Source: Delftia acidovorans
GTDB lineage: Bacteria; Pseudomonadota; Gammaproteobacteria; Burkholderiales; Burkholderiaceae_C
Assembly (NCBI GenBank): GCA_031286585.1
Contig: JAITUC010000038.1
Coordinates: 186,001-250,000, forward strand
Direction of reading: 5' to 3'
DNA length: 64,000 bases
The position numbers and the translations under genes were made by a program. Shown piece by piece: positions 26,357-37,800 of this stretch (the stretch's first letter is position 1; each line of letters starts with the position of its first letter). The notes beneath the pieces are model-generated. The model saw nothing but the letters and a program-made list of their open reading frames with translations, did not search any database and was not told where the DNA came from.

Positions 26357-27652
26357 TCACTTGTAGCGGCGCAGGATGCGGTCGGCTTCCTTTTGCGCAT
26401 CCTGCAGGGCCTGGGCCGAGGTCTTGCTGCCGTTGAGGGCGGCCTGCACGGCGTCGTTCAGCACCTTGGTCACGCGCTGGTTCTCATGCGTGGAAAACTC
26501 GGCCACCGATACCGGCAGCTGGTCGCGCGCCACCAGGGCCTGCGGGAAGTCCTGGCCGTACTTCCTGAGCGCGGGCGTGTCATAGGCGGCGGGCGAGACG
26601 GCCACGTAGCCGCTGTCCATGCTCCATTGCGCGGCCAGCGGGGGCTGGGTGACCCACTTCATGAACTGGAACGCCGCCTCCTGCTGCTCCCGGGGAGCCT
26701 TCTTGAACAGGTAGAAGTTGCCGCCGCCCGTGGGCGAGCCCTTGCGCACATGGCCTGCGATCTGGCCCACGCCGAAGTCGAATTTGGCATTGGCGCGGAT
26801 ATTGGTCAGGTTGCCCGTGGTGGTGACGATGATGGCGGCCTTCTTCTCCATGAAATCCTTGGGCGTCGTGCCCCACTCCACCACGCCGGCCGGGTGCACG
26901 CCTTCCTTGACCAGGCTCACCCAGAAGTCCAGCGCCTCCACCACCTTGGGGCTGTCCAGCGTGACCTGGGTGCCGGCCTCGTTGGCCAGCAGCGCGTCAT
27001 TGGGCGTGGTCAGGGTCTGCAGCATCCAGTAGGCAAAGCCCGTGGACGGGATCTGGATGCCGTACTGCACGACCTTGCCGCTGGCGTCCTTCTTCGTCAG
27101 CTTGTGCGCGGCTTCCTTGAGCTCCTTCCAGTTCTGCGGCGCCTTGTTCGGGTCCAGGCCGGCTTCCTTGAAGGCTTCCTTGTTGTAGTACATGACCACG
27201 GTGGAACGCTGGAAGGGCACGCCCCAGGTCTTGCCGCCCGCCTGGCTGTTGGCCATGAAGGCCGGGTAGAAGCCCTTGAGCCAGGCCCGGTCGGCATCGG
27301 TCTTCACGAAGTCGTCGATGGGGGCGATGGCGTCCTCGTCGATCAGCGTGAACATGTCGGTGGACAGCAGCACCGAGCTGGCCGGCGGCTTGCCCGACTT
27401 GTGGGCCGTCAGCGCCTTGACGATGGTCTCCTGGTAGGTGCCCGCATAGACGGGCGTGATCCGGTACTGCGGATGGGCCTTGTTGAACTCGGCCGCATAG
27501 CCGTCGATCACCTTGGTGATGGGGCCGCCCACGGCGACGGGGTAGTAGAACGGCACCTCCAGCGGCGCCTGCGCGCTGGCGGTGTTCAGCAGGCCCGTGG
27601 CGGCCAGCGCGGCTGCAGCGGCGAGGGTTTTGATGAAGGCATGGCGTTGCAT
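26357..27652 (-). CDS. ugpB: ABC transporter extracellular solute-binding protein, UgpB-like
   Basis: The 431-residue protein has a signal peptide (residues 1-25, ending TASA-QA) and a family 1 solute-binding fold. EVPFYYPVAVGGPITKVIDGYAAEFNK opens the mature domain and GVPFQRSTVVMYYNKEAF is the hinge region seen in UgpB and related proteins. It should deliver a glycerol-phosphate-like or sugar-like ligand to the UgpAE permease. ATG 27652 is chosen for the GAGAG-type site upstream and the signal peptide. The gene sits between ugpC and ugpA, as expected of an operon although not in E. coli order. Confidence 0.83.
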   Translation of the reverse strand: MQRHAFIKTLAAAAALAATGLLNTASAQAPLEVPFYYPVAVGGPITKVIDGYAAEFNKAHPQYRITPVYAGTYQETIVKALTAHKSGKPPASSVLLSTDMFTLIDEDAIAPIDDFVKTDADRAWLKGFYPAFMANSQAGGKTWGVPFQRSTVVMYYNKEAFKEAGLDPNKAPQNWKELKEAAHKLTKKDASGKVVQYGIQIPSTGFAYWMLQTLTTPNDALLANEAGTQVTLDSPKVVEALDFWVSLVKEGVHPAGVVEWGTTPKDFMEKKAAIIVTTTGNLTNIRANAKFDFGVGQIAGHVRKGSPTGGGNFYLFKKAPREQQEAAFQFMKWVTQPPLAAQWSMDSGYVAVSPAAYDTPALRKYGQDFPQALVARDQLPVSVAEFSTHENQRVTKVLNDAVQAALNGSKTSAQALQDAQKEADRILRRYK

Positions 27653-27743
27653 GGCGGACTCTCCTGGAAGGTGCTTCGGGTGCGAAAACCGGAAGGGCTG
27701 AAACGGTGGATCTGCAAAGGAAGATGGGACCGGCGCCACGGCC

Positions 27744-28811
27744 TCAGACCGTGCAGCGCCGCCCCTTTTCGTCAAAGAAATGCGTGGCCTCGCGCGCCCA
27801 GCGCAGGCCCACGAGCTGGCCCGGCTGCAGGCCGCCCAGCTGGCTGCCTGCAGTGCGCACCATCAGTTGCTCGCTGCCCACGCGGCAGCGCAGCACCAGG
27901 TCGGCGCCCAGGTATTCGAGGCTTTCGATGTCGGCAGCGACCACGGGGCCGCCGCCGACATCGCCATGGAGCGACAGGCGCATGTCCTCGGGCCTGACGC
28001 CCAGCCAGCGCGCCTGGGCCGGCTGCTGCAGGCCGGCGGGCGCGGCGCTGGCATGGCTGCCGGCGATGTGCAGGCCATCCAGGCGCACGATGTTCATGGC
28101 CGGCGTGCCGATGAAGCGCGCGGCAAAGGTGGTGGCGGGGCGGCGGTAGATCTCCTGGGGCGCGGCGCACTGCTCCACGCGCCCCTGGCTGAGCAGCACC
28201 ACCTGGTCGGCCATGCCCATGGCCTCCGCCTGGTCGTGCGTGACATAGACCACGGTCAGGCCCAGGCGCCGCTGCAGTTCGCGCAGCTCGGTGCGCATTT
28301 CCTGGCGCAGCTGGGCGTCGAGGTTGGACAGGGGCTCGTCCATCAGGCAGACCCGGGCGCGGGCCACCAGGGCGCGGCCCAGGGCCACCCGCTGCTGCTG
28401 GCCGCCCGACAGCTGGCCGGGCCGGCGTAACAGCAGCGCGTCCAGGCCCAGCAGCGTGGCGGCTTCGTCGATGCGCCGCCGCGCCTCGCCCACCGGCACC
28501 TTGCGCACGGACAGGCCAAAGCCGATGTTCTCCGCCACCGTGAGGTGCGGGAACAGCGCGTAGTTCTGGAACACCATGGCAATGCCGCGCCGTGCGGGCG
28601 GCAGTTGGGTCACGTCCTGCCCATCGATGCGCACGCGGCCCGCCGTGGCGCTTTCCAGACCCGCGATGATGCGCAGCGTGGTGGACTTGCCGCAGCCCGA
28701 GGGGCCGAGCAGCACGCAGAAGGATCCGGGTTCAATGCGCAGATCCAGCGCCTGCAGTGCCGTGGTGCCGCCCCAGGACTTGGCGACACCTTCCATCTCG
28801 ATCAAGGACAT
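27744..28811 (-). CDS. ugpC: ABC transporter ATP-binding protein, UgpC-like
   Basis: The 355-residue ATPase has Walker A GPSGCGKST, signature LSGGQQQRVALGRAL, Walker B VCLMDEPLSNLD and the switch His in VTHDQAEAM. A C-terminal MalK/UgpC-type TOBE/OB regulatory domain follows (about 240-355). It should energise UgpAE. ATG 28811 is used; an in-frame GTG lies one codon upstream. The predicted transcript start falls on this ATG, so the mRNA may be leaderless. It is the first gene of the C-B-A-E operon, and a Pho-box-like promoter lies immediately upstream in the 77-bp gap after the BCCT gene. Confidence 0.9.
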   Translation of the reverse strand: MSLIEMEGVAKSWGGTTALQALDLRIEPGSFCVLLGPSGCGKSTTLRIIAGLESATAGRVRIDGQDVTQLPPARRGIAMVFQNYALFPHLTVAENIGFGLSVRKVPVGEARRRIDEAATLLGLDALLLRRPGQLSGGQQQRVALGRALVARARVCLMDEPLSNLDAQLRQEMRTELRELQRRLGLTVVYVTHDQAEAMGMADQVVLLSQGRVEQCAAPQEIYRRPATTFAARFIGTPAMNIVRLDGLHIAGSHASAAPAGLQQPAQARWLGVRPEDMRLSLHGDVGGGPVVAADIESLEYLGADLVLRCRVGSEQLMVRTAGSQLGGLQPGQLVGLRWAREATHFFDEKGRRCTV

Positions 28812-28817
28812 CACGCC

Positions 28818-28851
28818 AGTCTAGGAAGACTGTGTGACAGGCCCATGTCGT
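28818..28851 (-). promoter_or_regulatory. Pho-box-like promoter of the ugp-like operon
   Basis: Read on the minus strand: half-site ACGACAT (28851-28845), a 4-nt spacer, half-site CTGTCAC (28840-28834), 10 nt, then TAGACT as -10 (28823-28818). A Pho box 10 nt ahead of the -10 is the normal PhoB activation layout. One half-site is perfect and the other matches 4 of 7. The transcription start would be about 28811. Confidence 0.6.
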
Positions 28852-28888
28852 CAGGCGGGCGGCCTTGGCGTGCCGCCCCCTGCCGTCG

Positions 28889-30976
28889 TCAGCTGTGCCC
28901 CGGCGCGCGGTTGAGCAGGTGCGTGCGCTGGTCGGCGCTCAGCGACAGGTAGCGCTCGTAGTGGCGCAGGATGTCGGCGATGACTTCTTCGGAGCGCAGG
29001 TACTGGATGTCGTGGCCCAGGCGGCCGTCCTCGAAGAAGGTGATGGGCTCGTGGACATGGCGGTGCTCGCCCTCGCTGGCGGCGTCGCGCACCATAAAGG
29101 TGGGCACGGCGCGGCGCGTGCTGCGCACGCCGTAGACGAAGTCGCGCAGCGAAGGATCGGGCACGGTCAGGCGCACGGCGCCCTCGCCGTCTAGGTCTTC
29201 GGTGACCACGGCCTGCACGCCGCGCCTTTGCATCTCGGCGGCCACCTCGTTCATGGCGGGCAGCACCACACCGGCCAGGAACCGGCGCACATCCGCGCGC
29301 GAAGGCTGGTGCACGATCTGCTCCAGCCGCTTGCGCCAGTGCTGGCCGCTCCAGAAGCTGGTGGCGGGCGCCAGGTCGGGCGAGAAATGCGCGCGGTCCG
29401 CCTGCAGCCCGCGCCACAGCCCGTAGCACAGGGCCAGCATGATGACCGCCACGGGCAGGGCCGCCACCAGGGTCATGGCCTGCAGCGCCTTGAGGCCGCC
29501 GGCCAGCATCAGCACCATGGCCGTCACGCCCAGCACGGCCGCCCAGAACAGGCGCTGCCAGACCGGCGAGCGCGGATGGCCGCGCGAGGCGATGTTGTCC
29601 ACCACGAAGGCCCCCGAGTCCGCCGAGGTGACGAAGAACACCGCGATCAGCACGATGGTCAGCCAGGCCACGGGCTTGAACCAGGGCAGGTATTCGAAGA
29701 AGCGGAACAGCAGCGCATCCACGTTGGAGGCCGTCTGGCCCAGGGCGCCGAAGGCCACGTGGGTGTCTATCCAGATGGCGCTGTTGCCGAAGGCCGTCAT
29801 CCACAGCAGGTTGAAGGCCGTGGGCACCAGCAGCACGCCGGTGACGAACTGGCGGATGGTGCGCCCGCGCGAGATGCGCGCGATGAACATGCCCACGAAG
29901 GGCGACCAGGAGATCCACCAGGCCCAGTAGAGGATGGTCCAGCCGCCGAACCAGCCTTCCTGGTTGGCGGGTTCATAGGCAAAGGTGCGGAACGACAGCT
30001 GCACCAGGCCCGAGAGGTAGTTGCCGATGTTCTCGCTCAGCGCCTCGAACAGGAAGACCGTGGGCCCCGCGACGATGACGAAGGCCAGCAGGACGAAGGC
30101 CAGCACGAGGTTGAACTCGCTCAGACGGCGCACGCCCTTGTCCAGGCCCGAGACGGCCGACAGCCCGGCCAGGCCGACCACGATGACGATGACCGAGATG
30201 CGGAACAGCGCCGTGGAGGTATCCCAGCCCGTTACCGTGTGCAGGCCCGCGGCCAGCTGCAGCGCGCCGTAGCCCAGCGTGGTGGCGATGCCGGCGATGG
30301 TGCCGACCAGCGCGAAGGCATCCACGCTGTGGCCGATGGGGCCGTTGATGCGCTTGCCCAGCAGCGGGTACAGGCCCGAACGCATGGTCAGCGGCAGGTT
30401 GTAGCGAAAGCCGAAATAGGCCAGCACCAGGCCCATGGTTCCGTAGACGGCCCAGGCATGGAAGCCCCAGTGGAAGAAGGTGGACTGCAGCGCCTCGCGT
30501 GCGGCGGCCGGCGTGGAGGGCATGGCCGTGGGCGGCTTGAGGAAGTGCTGCAGCGGCTCGCCGACTCCGAAATACATGAGCCCGATGCCCATGCCGGCAG
30601 CGAACAGCATGGCGGTCCAGGAGATGAAGCTGAATTCGGGCTCGGCATCATCGGGGCCCAGGCGGATATCGCCGAAGCGGCTGCACGCGACAAAGATCAG
30701 AAAGACCAGGAACAGCGTGACCGAGACGGCATAGAACCAGTCCATGTGTCCCACCACCCAGTCCTGGGCGCTGGAGAACAATCGGTCTGCACTGTCGGGA
30801 AGCAGGCCGCAGTACAGCAGCAGCAGGCCCAGCACCAGCAGGGATGGAATGACGACGGGGCCTGAGAAGGTGATGCGCGGAGCCGGGTCGGCGGGCTGCG
30901 GCGCAGTGGCCTGCGGAGCATCCGGAGCCGGCGCCGCAGGTGGCGCCGGTCGGGGATCGGTGGTCGTGTCTGGCAT
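28889..30976 (-). CDS. betT: BCCT-family transporter (choline/betaine type)
   Basis: The 695-residue membrane protein has the 12-helix BCCT core (about 45-530), with the family motifs AAGMGIGLMYFGVGEP and the Trp-rich helix WWISWSPFVGMFIARISRGRT. A long cytoplasmic C-terminal domain (about 540-695) is typical of BetT rather than OpuD. It should take up choline, betaine or a related quaternary ammonium compound, driven by protons or sodium, perhaps under osmotic control. ATG 30976 is chosen for GAGAGGG just upstream. The 5' 35 residues are a Pro/Ala-rich cytoplasmic tail. There is no betA/betB nearby, so the substrate is inferred from family only. Confidence 0.88.
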   Translation of the reverse strand: MPDTTTDPRPAPPAAPAPDAPQATAPQPADPAPRITFSGPVVIPSLLVLGLLLLYCGLLPDSADRLFSSAQDWVVGHMDWFYAVSVTLFLVFLIFVACSRFGDIRLGPDDAEPEFSFISWTAMLFAAGMGIGLMYFGVGEPLQHFLKPPTAMPSTPAAAREALQSTFFHWGFHAWAVYGTMGLVLAYFGFRYNLPLTMRSGLYPLLGKRINGPIGHSVDAFALVGTIAGIATTLGYGALQLAAGLHTVTGWDTSTALFRISVIVIVVGLAGLSAVSGLDKGVRRLSEFNLVLAFVLLAFVIVAGPTVFLFEALSENIGNYLSGLVQLSFRTFAYEPANQEGWFGGWTILYWAWWISWSPFVGMFIARISRGRTIRQFVTGVLLVPTAFNLLWMTAFGNSAIWIDTHVAFGALGQTASNVDALLFRFFEYLPWFKPVAWLTIVLIAVFFVTSADSGAFVVDNIASRGHPRSPVWQRLFWAAVLGVTAMVLMLAGGLKALQAMTLVAALPVAVIMLALCYGLWRGLQADRAHFSPDLAPATSFWSGQHWRKRLEQIVHQPSRADVRRFLAGVVLPAMNEVAAEMQRRGVQAVVTEDLDGEGAVRLTVPDPSLRDFVYGVRSTRRAVPTFMVRDAASEGEHRHVHEPITFFEDGRLGHDIQYLRSEEVIADILRHYERYLSLSADQRTHLLNRAPGHS

Positions 30977-31184
30977 ATACCCTCTCTCTTGTGATCCATG
31001 GTGTGCCCGGGAACCGATTCGCAATGGTGGCGGCCCTGCCCTTGTGGGGCGGGCCGCGTTCCCTGCTCGGGGGATGTCCGCCGGGCAAAGGCCGCAAGTA
31101 TCCGGAAACATCCCCGGCGCCCGCGTCGGACGGCACCCCTGGATGCTTCCGTTTTGCTGACGTGCCCGTCTCGCAGCCCGCTTT

Positions 31185-31712
31185 TCAGGCGGCCAGCTTT
31201 GCCACCACGGCCGGCGCGATGACGCGGTGGGCCGGCGTCACGCCCAGCATGTAGATGCGGCCCAGCGCGTTGTGCACATGGACCACGGTGGACATGGCCA
31301 CGGTGAAGGTGGCCGACGACAGGCCCTCGGGCCGGGGCAGCTTCATGAGGGAGACCTGCACGTCCAGGTGCCGGTCGCTGTCGCCCAGCACCACCTCGCT
31401 GTCGCTCAGGGCATGGACACGGAAGATGCCGGCGCGGTCGCCCACGCGGTAGCTCGATGGCTGGCGCTGCGCATCGACGCCGCTGAGCGTGCCCAGGTCC
31501 TTGATGCCGAAGGGCGCCACCACACGGTTGCGCATGCGCATGAGGAAATCGATCCAGCCCGGCGTGCGCCCCATGCAGCGCAGGTACAGCGCCATGGGGC
31601 TGCTGCCGTCGTCCGGCAATTGCAGCTGGTAGCTGTCGTGGAAATAGGCGGTCTTGAGGCGGGCCTGCAGGGCGCTGCCTGCGGGAACCGGAGAGAGGAT
31701 GACTTGTGCCAT
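31185..31712 (-). CDS. DUF2867 family protein
   Basis: The 175-residue product carries YFHDSYQLQLPDDGSSPMALYL near its start and the core NRVVAPFGIKDLGTL, matching DUF2867 proteins. These have no proven function and are sometimes fused to NAD(P)-dependent epimerase-like proteins. No signal peptide or membrane helix is present. It stands 90 bp downstream of the alpha-2-macroglobulin gene on the same strand and 208 bp upstream of the BCCT start. Confidence 0.72.
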   Translation of the reverse strand: MAQVILSPVPAGSALQARLKTAYFHDSYQLQLPDDGSSPMALYLRCMGRTPGWIDFLMRMRNRVVAPFGIKDLGTLSGVDAQRQPSSYRVGDRAGIFRVHALSDSEVVLGDSDRHLDVQVSLMKLPRPEGLSSATFTVAMSTVVHVHNALGRIYMLGVTPAHRVIAPAVVAKLAA

Positions 31713-31802
31713 GGAGCGGAGGGTGATGAAAAAAAGGGGGCGGTCCTGCAGCCATCATAGGCCGCAGGGCCGCCCCCCTGTCAGGGCGCCGTCAACGCTG
31801 CA

Positions 31803-34800
31803 TCAGCGCTTGTCGCTCACCTTGATGCGGGCGTTGGGCACCTCGCCGAACATCTCGGGCGCATACAGCGCCTCCACCCGCGTGGGCGGCAGCGCGAAGT
31901 CGCCGGCATTGTTCAGCCGCACGGTGTACTCCACGCGCGTGTTGCCCTTGGGCAGGTACTGGTAGTAGGCGCGGTAGGCCTCGAAGCTGCGCTCCTCATA
32001 GGCCAGCCAGCCCGAGCCCTCGGCGCGCTCGCCGCCGGAGGCGATCTCCGAGTCGCGCCCCAGACCGCCGCCCAGGATGGTGGCGCCCGTGGGCACGGGG
32101 TCGGTGATGGCCACCCAGGTCATGTCGGTGCGGGCCTGCACCTCCAGCGTCACGCGCAGCACGTCGCCGCGCGAGTACTGGCCTGCGGGCAGGCTCTTGT
32201 CGGCCTGCTCCACGGGCTTGACCGTGCGTGTGACGGTGTAGCCGGCGCTGAACGGAGCCTTGAGCTGAACGGCCGCCACCGACTGCAGCGTGAGCCAGGG
32301 CTTGCCGGTGCCCTGCTGGGTCACCGTCAGCTGGCCCTTGCGGGCATCGCCCACCGCGCTCCAAGGCAGGAACATGGTGTTGTTGCGCAGGCCGCCGACC
32401 ACCGTGGTCGCGCCGAAGCTGGACGCCTGGTGGGCTGCGCCCTCGGTGTCGCTGGCGCGCATGCGCGTGACCTGGCTCCACTCCACGCGGGCCTGGGACG
32501 CGCCCAGGGCCGCCAGGGTGGTGCCCGTCACGGGCGTGGCCTCGAACTGCTGCGAGAAGCGCTGCAGTGCCAGCGCGCCCCACAGGTTGGCCGTGGTCGT
32601 GTTCCAGGCGCCACCGCTTTGGCGCGAGATGAAGCCGTTGGCCAGGCGCGGCAGCTCTTCCTTCCACGTCGGGTCATCCATGTTCACCAGCATCAGGCGC
32701 GCCAGGTTGACGTCGGGGCTTTGCATCAGCCACCACCACTGGTCGTCCTGCTCGTTGCTGAAGCCCACGCGCGTGCCCTGGTAGCTCAGGCGTGCGCGCA
32801 GGATCTGCTGGGCCTGGGCCAGTTGCTGCTCGCGCTGGGGCAGCTCGCGCATGTGCTTGAGCAGGGCCACCCAGTCGATGACGGCATGCGTGGGCCAGTC
32901 GTTGGGCGCGATGGTGATGCTGTCGAGCATGCGCGGGTTGGCGCGGCCCGTCAGCGCCAGCGCCTGGATGGCGGACAGCTTGCGCATGTCCAGATCCTTG
33001 CGCGGGCTCCAGAAGCTGCGCTGGATGCGGCCTTCGACGAAGGCGATCAGGCCATTTTCCATGCGTTCGCGTTCGGCTGCCGGCAGCACAAAACGCTTGT
33101 CCACGCCCTGCGCCAGTGCCGAGAGGTTGAGCAGGTGGGCCGTCAGCGTGTCGCTGCCGCGGGCCACCCGGCCCGAACCGTCGCCTGCCAGCGGGAAGTA
33201 GCTGGCCAGACCGTCGCTGTCCAGGTAGTTGGGCAACTGGCCCATCATGGATTGCCACAGCGTGGCGTCGCTCATGCCCACGGCCTTGCTGGTGACCTGC
33301 TCCAGGCAGCTGTAGGGATAGCGCGCCCACCAGTCGCGCACGCCCGGCAGGCCTTCGGCCAGCTTGGGCGCCAGCGACATGCGCAGGCCGCCACGGCCGG
33401 CCAGCGCGTCGGCCGGCAGTTGCACGGGCAGGTTGATGCTGCCATCGACCTGCATCAGCGTGCCCTGCTGCACCGTGAGCGGCACGGCCGGGATGATGCG
33501 CTGGCTGACCTTCAGCCTGTCGCTGGCCGGCTTGTCACCGCCTGCGGTGTCGCGGGCCTCGATCTCCCAGATCAGCGCCTCGGCGCGCGTCTGGCCCAGC
33601 TGTGCAGGCGCCGTGACGTTCCAGGCCACCTCGCGCGCCTCGCCCGCAGGAATGTCCAGGGTCTGCGGCGCCAGCTCCAGCAGCGTGGCACGCGGCGTGA
33701 CCTGCACCTTCATGGCCTTGGCCGAGGTGTTGCGCAGCGTGACCATGGCACGGAACTGGTCCTCCTCGCGCACCAGCGGCGGCAGGCCGCTGATGATCTG
33801 CAGGTCCTGGGCCGTGCGGATGGGTGCCTGGCCCGTGCCGAACAGCGCCACGCCATGGTCGGCCACGGCCACCACCTGGAAGGTGGTCAGCGAGTCGTTC
33901 AGCGGCACGCTGACCTGGGCCTTGCCCTGGGCGTCCAGCACCACGCGCGGGTTCCACAGCAGCAGCGTCTCGAACAGCTCGCGCGTCTGGCTGCGGCCAC
34001 CGCCGCCGCCTGCGGCCACGGCCTTGCGGCCGTAGTGGCGCCTGCCGATCACCTCCATCTGCGCGGTGGATGTCTGCACGCCCCACTCGCGGCGGCGCAG
34101 CATGGCGTCGGCCAGTTGCCAGCTGGTGTTGGGCATGAGTTCCAGCAGGGCCTGGTCCACCACGGCCAGCGCCACTTCGGCACCGGCAGCCGGCTTGCCA
34201 TCGGGCAGCGTGGCGCTGATGGTGACCTTGGCGGTGCCGCGCACCTGGTAGCTGGCCTGGTCGGCCGTGACTTTGACGTCGATCCGGTGGGCCTTGGTGC
34301 CCACGCGGATCTCGGCCATGCCCAGGCGGTAGGCGGGCTTGGACAGATCGACCAGGGCCGTGGGCGCGATGTATTCCTTGCCCTCGTGCCAGAAGGCATT
34401 CCACCACTCGCGCGGCGCCTTGAAGCCCCAGGTGAAGAAGCTGTACCAGGGCACTTCGCGCAGGCGGCCGCGCAGGGCCAGCACGCTCACGTAGACGTTG
34501 GGCCCCCAGTCGGGCTGCACCTTCAGTTCCACGGTCGGGTTCTGGCCATTGAGCTGCATGACCTGGGTGCTGACGATGCCTTCGCGCTCCACGGCGACCA
34601 GGGCCGTCGCATAGCGGAAGGGCATGCGCACCTGGAAGCGTGCGGTCTCGCCGGGCTCGTAGCTGCGCTTTTCGGGCAGCACGTCCATGCGGTCATGGTC
34701 CTCGCCGCCGAACCACAGTTCGCCCTGGCGCGTGACCCAGACGCTGGAGGCGGCCTGGGCGGGCCGGCCGTCCTTGTCGGAGGCGGTGACGACCAGCTCG

Positions 34801-37800
34801 ACCTCGCCGGGCTGCGAAAGCTGGGCCTCGCACTGCACCAGGCCCTGGGCATCGCTGTTGCCCGTGCACACCGTGCCCATGGACTTGAGCGTGGTCTGGT
34901 TGTCGTAGCTGTAGAAGCCCCCCACCAGGCGCTTGCGGCTGCTGGTGGTGACGCGGGAGATGGCCTCGACCTTGACCGGCACGCCGGCCTGGGGCTTGCC
35001 ATCCACACCCAGGGCCAGTGCCTGGAACTGCAGCTTGCGGCCCGTGGTGATCCAGCTTTCGGCGCGCACGCCGGCCACGATGGCGGCAGGCCACAGCGTC
35101 TGCGTGCTGCGCAGTGTCTGCACCTCGCCATTGGGGTCGGCATAGGTGGCCTCGATCAGCAGCTCGCGCGGCTCGCGCAGCTTGGGCAGGTTCTCGATCT
35201 TGAGCTTGCCCAGTCCTTCGCGGTCCAGCGTCACGGGCAGCTTGTCGGCCACCACCTTGCTGTCCTGGGAGGCCGTGGCCTCCTCGTCATCGCTCTGGCC
35301 CGTGTCCTGGGCGCTGCGCGGTGCCGAGAAGCTGAAGCCCTGCCAGTCGCTGCGGTCCATCGCGGTGGAGCGCACCAGGGCCGACACGCGCACCGGCAGG
35401 TTGGCCGCCGGGCCGCCGGAGACGTAGTTCACCTGCACCTGCACCGGCAGGCTGGACAGTCCGACCAGGGCCTGCTTGCCCTCGGGGCCCACGCGGCCTT
35501 CGAGCACGGGCAGGCGGAATTCCTCGACACGGAAGCTGCCCGTGCCGAAGCGGTTGTTGCGCCCGCGCGAGCCGTTGCCCTCGCCGCGCAGCTCCACGGA
35601 GTAGGAGCCCAGCTTGGCGCCCTTGGGCACGGAGAAGCTGTTTTCGGCGCTCAGGCCCCCCGTGCCCGTGGAACGCCACTCCAGCGGCTGCGTGTACTGC
35701 TGGCCGCTGCCTTCATGGGTGATGACCAGTTGCGTGGGCCGCTGCTCGGGCAGCGCAAAGCCGCCCTGCCCCTGGCCGATGCCGGTCTGGGTGCGCATCA
35801 GGTGCTTCATGGACACGGTCTCGCCGGCGCGCAGCAGCGTGCGGTCGAAGATGGTGTGGGCCACCTCGTCGCGCTGGGCGCTGTGGCTGGTGGGCACGTT
35901 GAAGCGCCAGGACTCGATGCCGCGCTGCCAGTCGCTCCAGGTGAAGGCCAGCTCCTGCTGGCCGTCCTTGCCCTGGGCGCGTGCGCTGACGAAGTAGGCG
36001 GGCGAGCGGTAGCCAACACCGCCCGTGCACTGGGGCGGCTCGGGCGACAGGCCTTCCAGGCGCGCCACGCCGCTGGCGTCGGTGGTGGCCGAGGTCAGCA
36101 CCTTGCCGTTGCAGTCGGAGACCTGGATCCTGGCATTGGCCACGGCCTGGCCCTTGTCCAGCGTGGTCACCCACGCGGCCGCGTTCTCCCGGCCGAGCTT
36201 GAAGTGCACGGACAGGTTGGTCACCAGGGCCGAGGTGCGCACATACATGCTGCGCGCCGAGCCGTAGCGCTCATCGAGCAGCGACTGCCCCAGCAGCGGC
36301 GAGGCGATCTCGACCACGTGAAAGCCCGGCGTGAGCGGAATGCCCACCACCTCGAAGGGGCGCGGGTCGCCCTTGACGGGCTTGGGCAGCTCCAGCGTCT
36401 TGACGTCGCCCTGGCCGGCCAGCAGCGACAGCATGCGCGTCTGCACATAGTCGCGGTTCTCATTGTCGATCACGGGCGGCAGCGGGCCCTTGATGTCGCG
36501 CGAGGCGCGCTTGCGGTCCATGTCGGAGGACTCGTAGTCCGCCACACGGCGCATCCAGGCAATGATCTCGGCATCGCTGCCGGGCTGCTTGGTGCTCACG
36601 CGGCTGGCATCCAGGGACTTGGTGGCCAGCTCGGACTCCACATTGCGCAGCGTCACGGGCAGCAGGGCCGGGCCGTCCGGTCCCTCGGCATAGCGCTCGA
36701 CGATGCCGAAGGGCGAGGCCGCGAACTTGGCCAGCGGCGGCAGCGCGCCCGTGGCCACCTGCAGCGGGAACATGTCGGCATTGCTCAGGCTGCGGCCCGC
36801 CGCGTCCTTGAACTGCGGCGGCAGCTCCACCGTGTAGCGGCCCTGGGCCTGCATGGTGGCCGGGAAGCTCAGGTTCTGGACCAGCGAATCCTCGCCGAGC
36901 TTTTCGCCGTATTCACCGTCGATGACGGGGGCCACCTTGGAGGCCCCGCTGCTCAGGCGTATGCCCTCGGCCAGCTTGCGCGGCACGGGCGCATTGAAGC
37001 TCAGGCGCATGGGGCGGATCGGCAGGCAGGCGGCCTGGGCGTTCTCGCGCTCGCAGCTGAACTCGGCCGCGAAGGGCTCGCGCACGCGGTACTCGAAGCG
37101 CTTGTCCTGGCGGCTGGCCACGCCATTGGGCGTGGCAATGCCTGCACCGAAGACCAGCTTCATGGTCGTGCCCGCCGTCAGGCGGCGGTTGCAGGCCAGC
37201 GTGGCGTACTGCAGCGGGTTCTTGGCAGCGGCCTTGTCCCAGCCGCGGTGCTTGAGCAGCTCGTCGCGCTCCTTGCCATCGATCAGGCGCACGGGAATGC
37301 GCTCGCCCACGCCTTCGGCCGTGCACCACATGTGCTGCTGAAGGCTCTGCACGGTGGCCGGGCCCGACAGGCGCAGCGCGAAGTACTGCTCCTCGTCGAT
37401 CTGTTCATAGGTATCGGGCGCCATGTCCAGCACGGCCGGGCCGCCGGTCTGGAACTGGTAGCTGGCAGCGCCCGTCACGGCCGTGCCCGCAGGCGACTTG
37501 TAGCCGGCCACCAGCTGGGCCGTGCAGCGCACGCCGGGCGGCAGGGCCTGCTTGAAGTCGAACACCCATTCGCGGTCGCTGTTCCAGCGGCCCGTGCCCT
37601 GGGTGGCCGCCGCATCGCTGCAGCTGAGCGTGACGGGCGCGGCCGCCTTGGGGTCGCCAAAGCGCACGGCCGTTCCGTCGAACTGCACCACCACCTGCTC
37701 GACCTTGGCCACCTCCCCCTGCGGGCTGAACTGGCGCACGCCCACGGCCTGCGCCGCCAGCGCCGCCGATCCCAGCAGCAGCCCCAACCCCCACCGGCCC

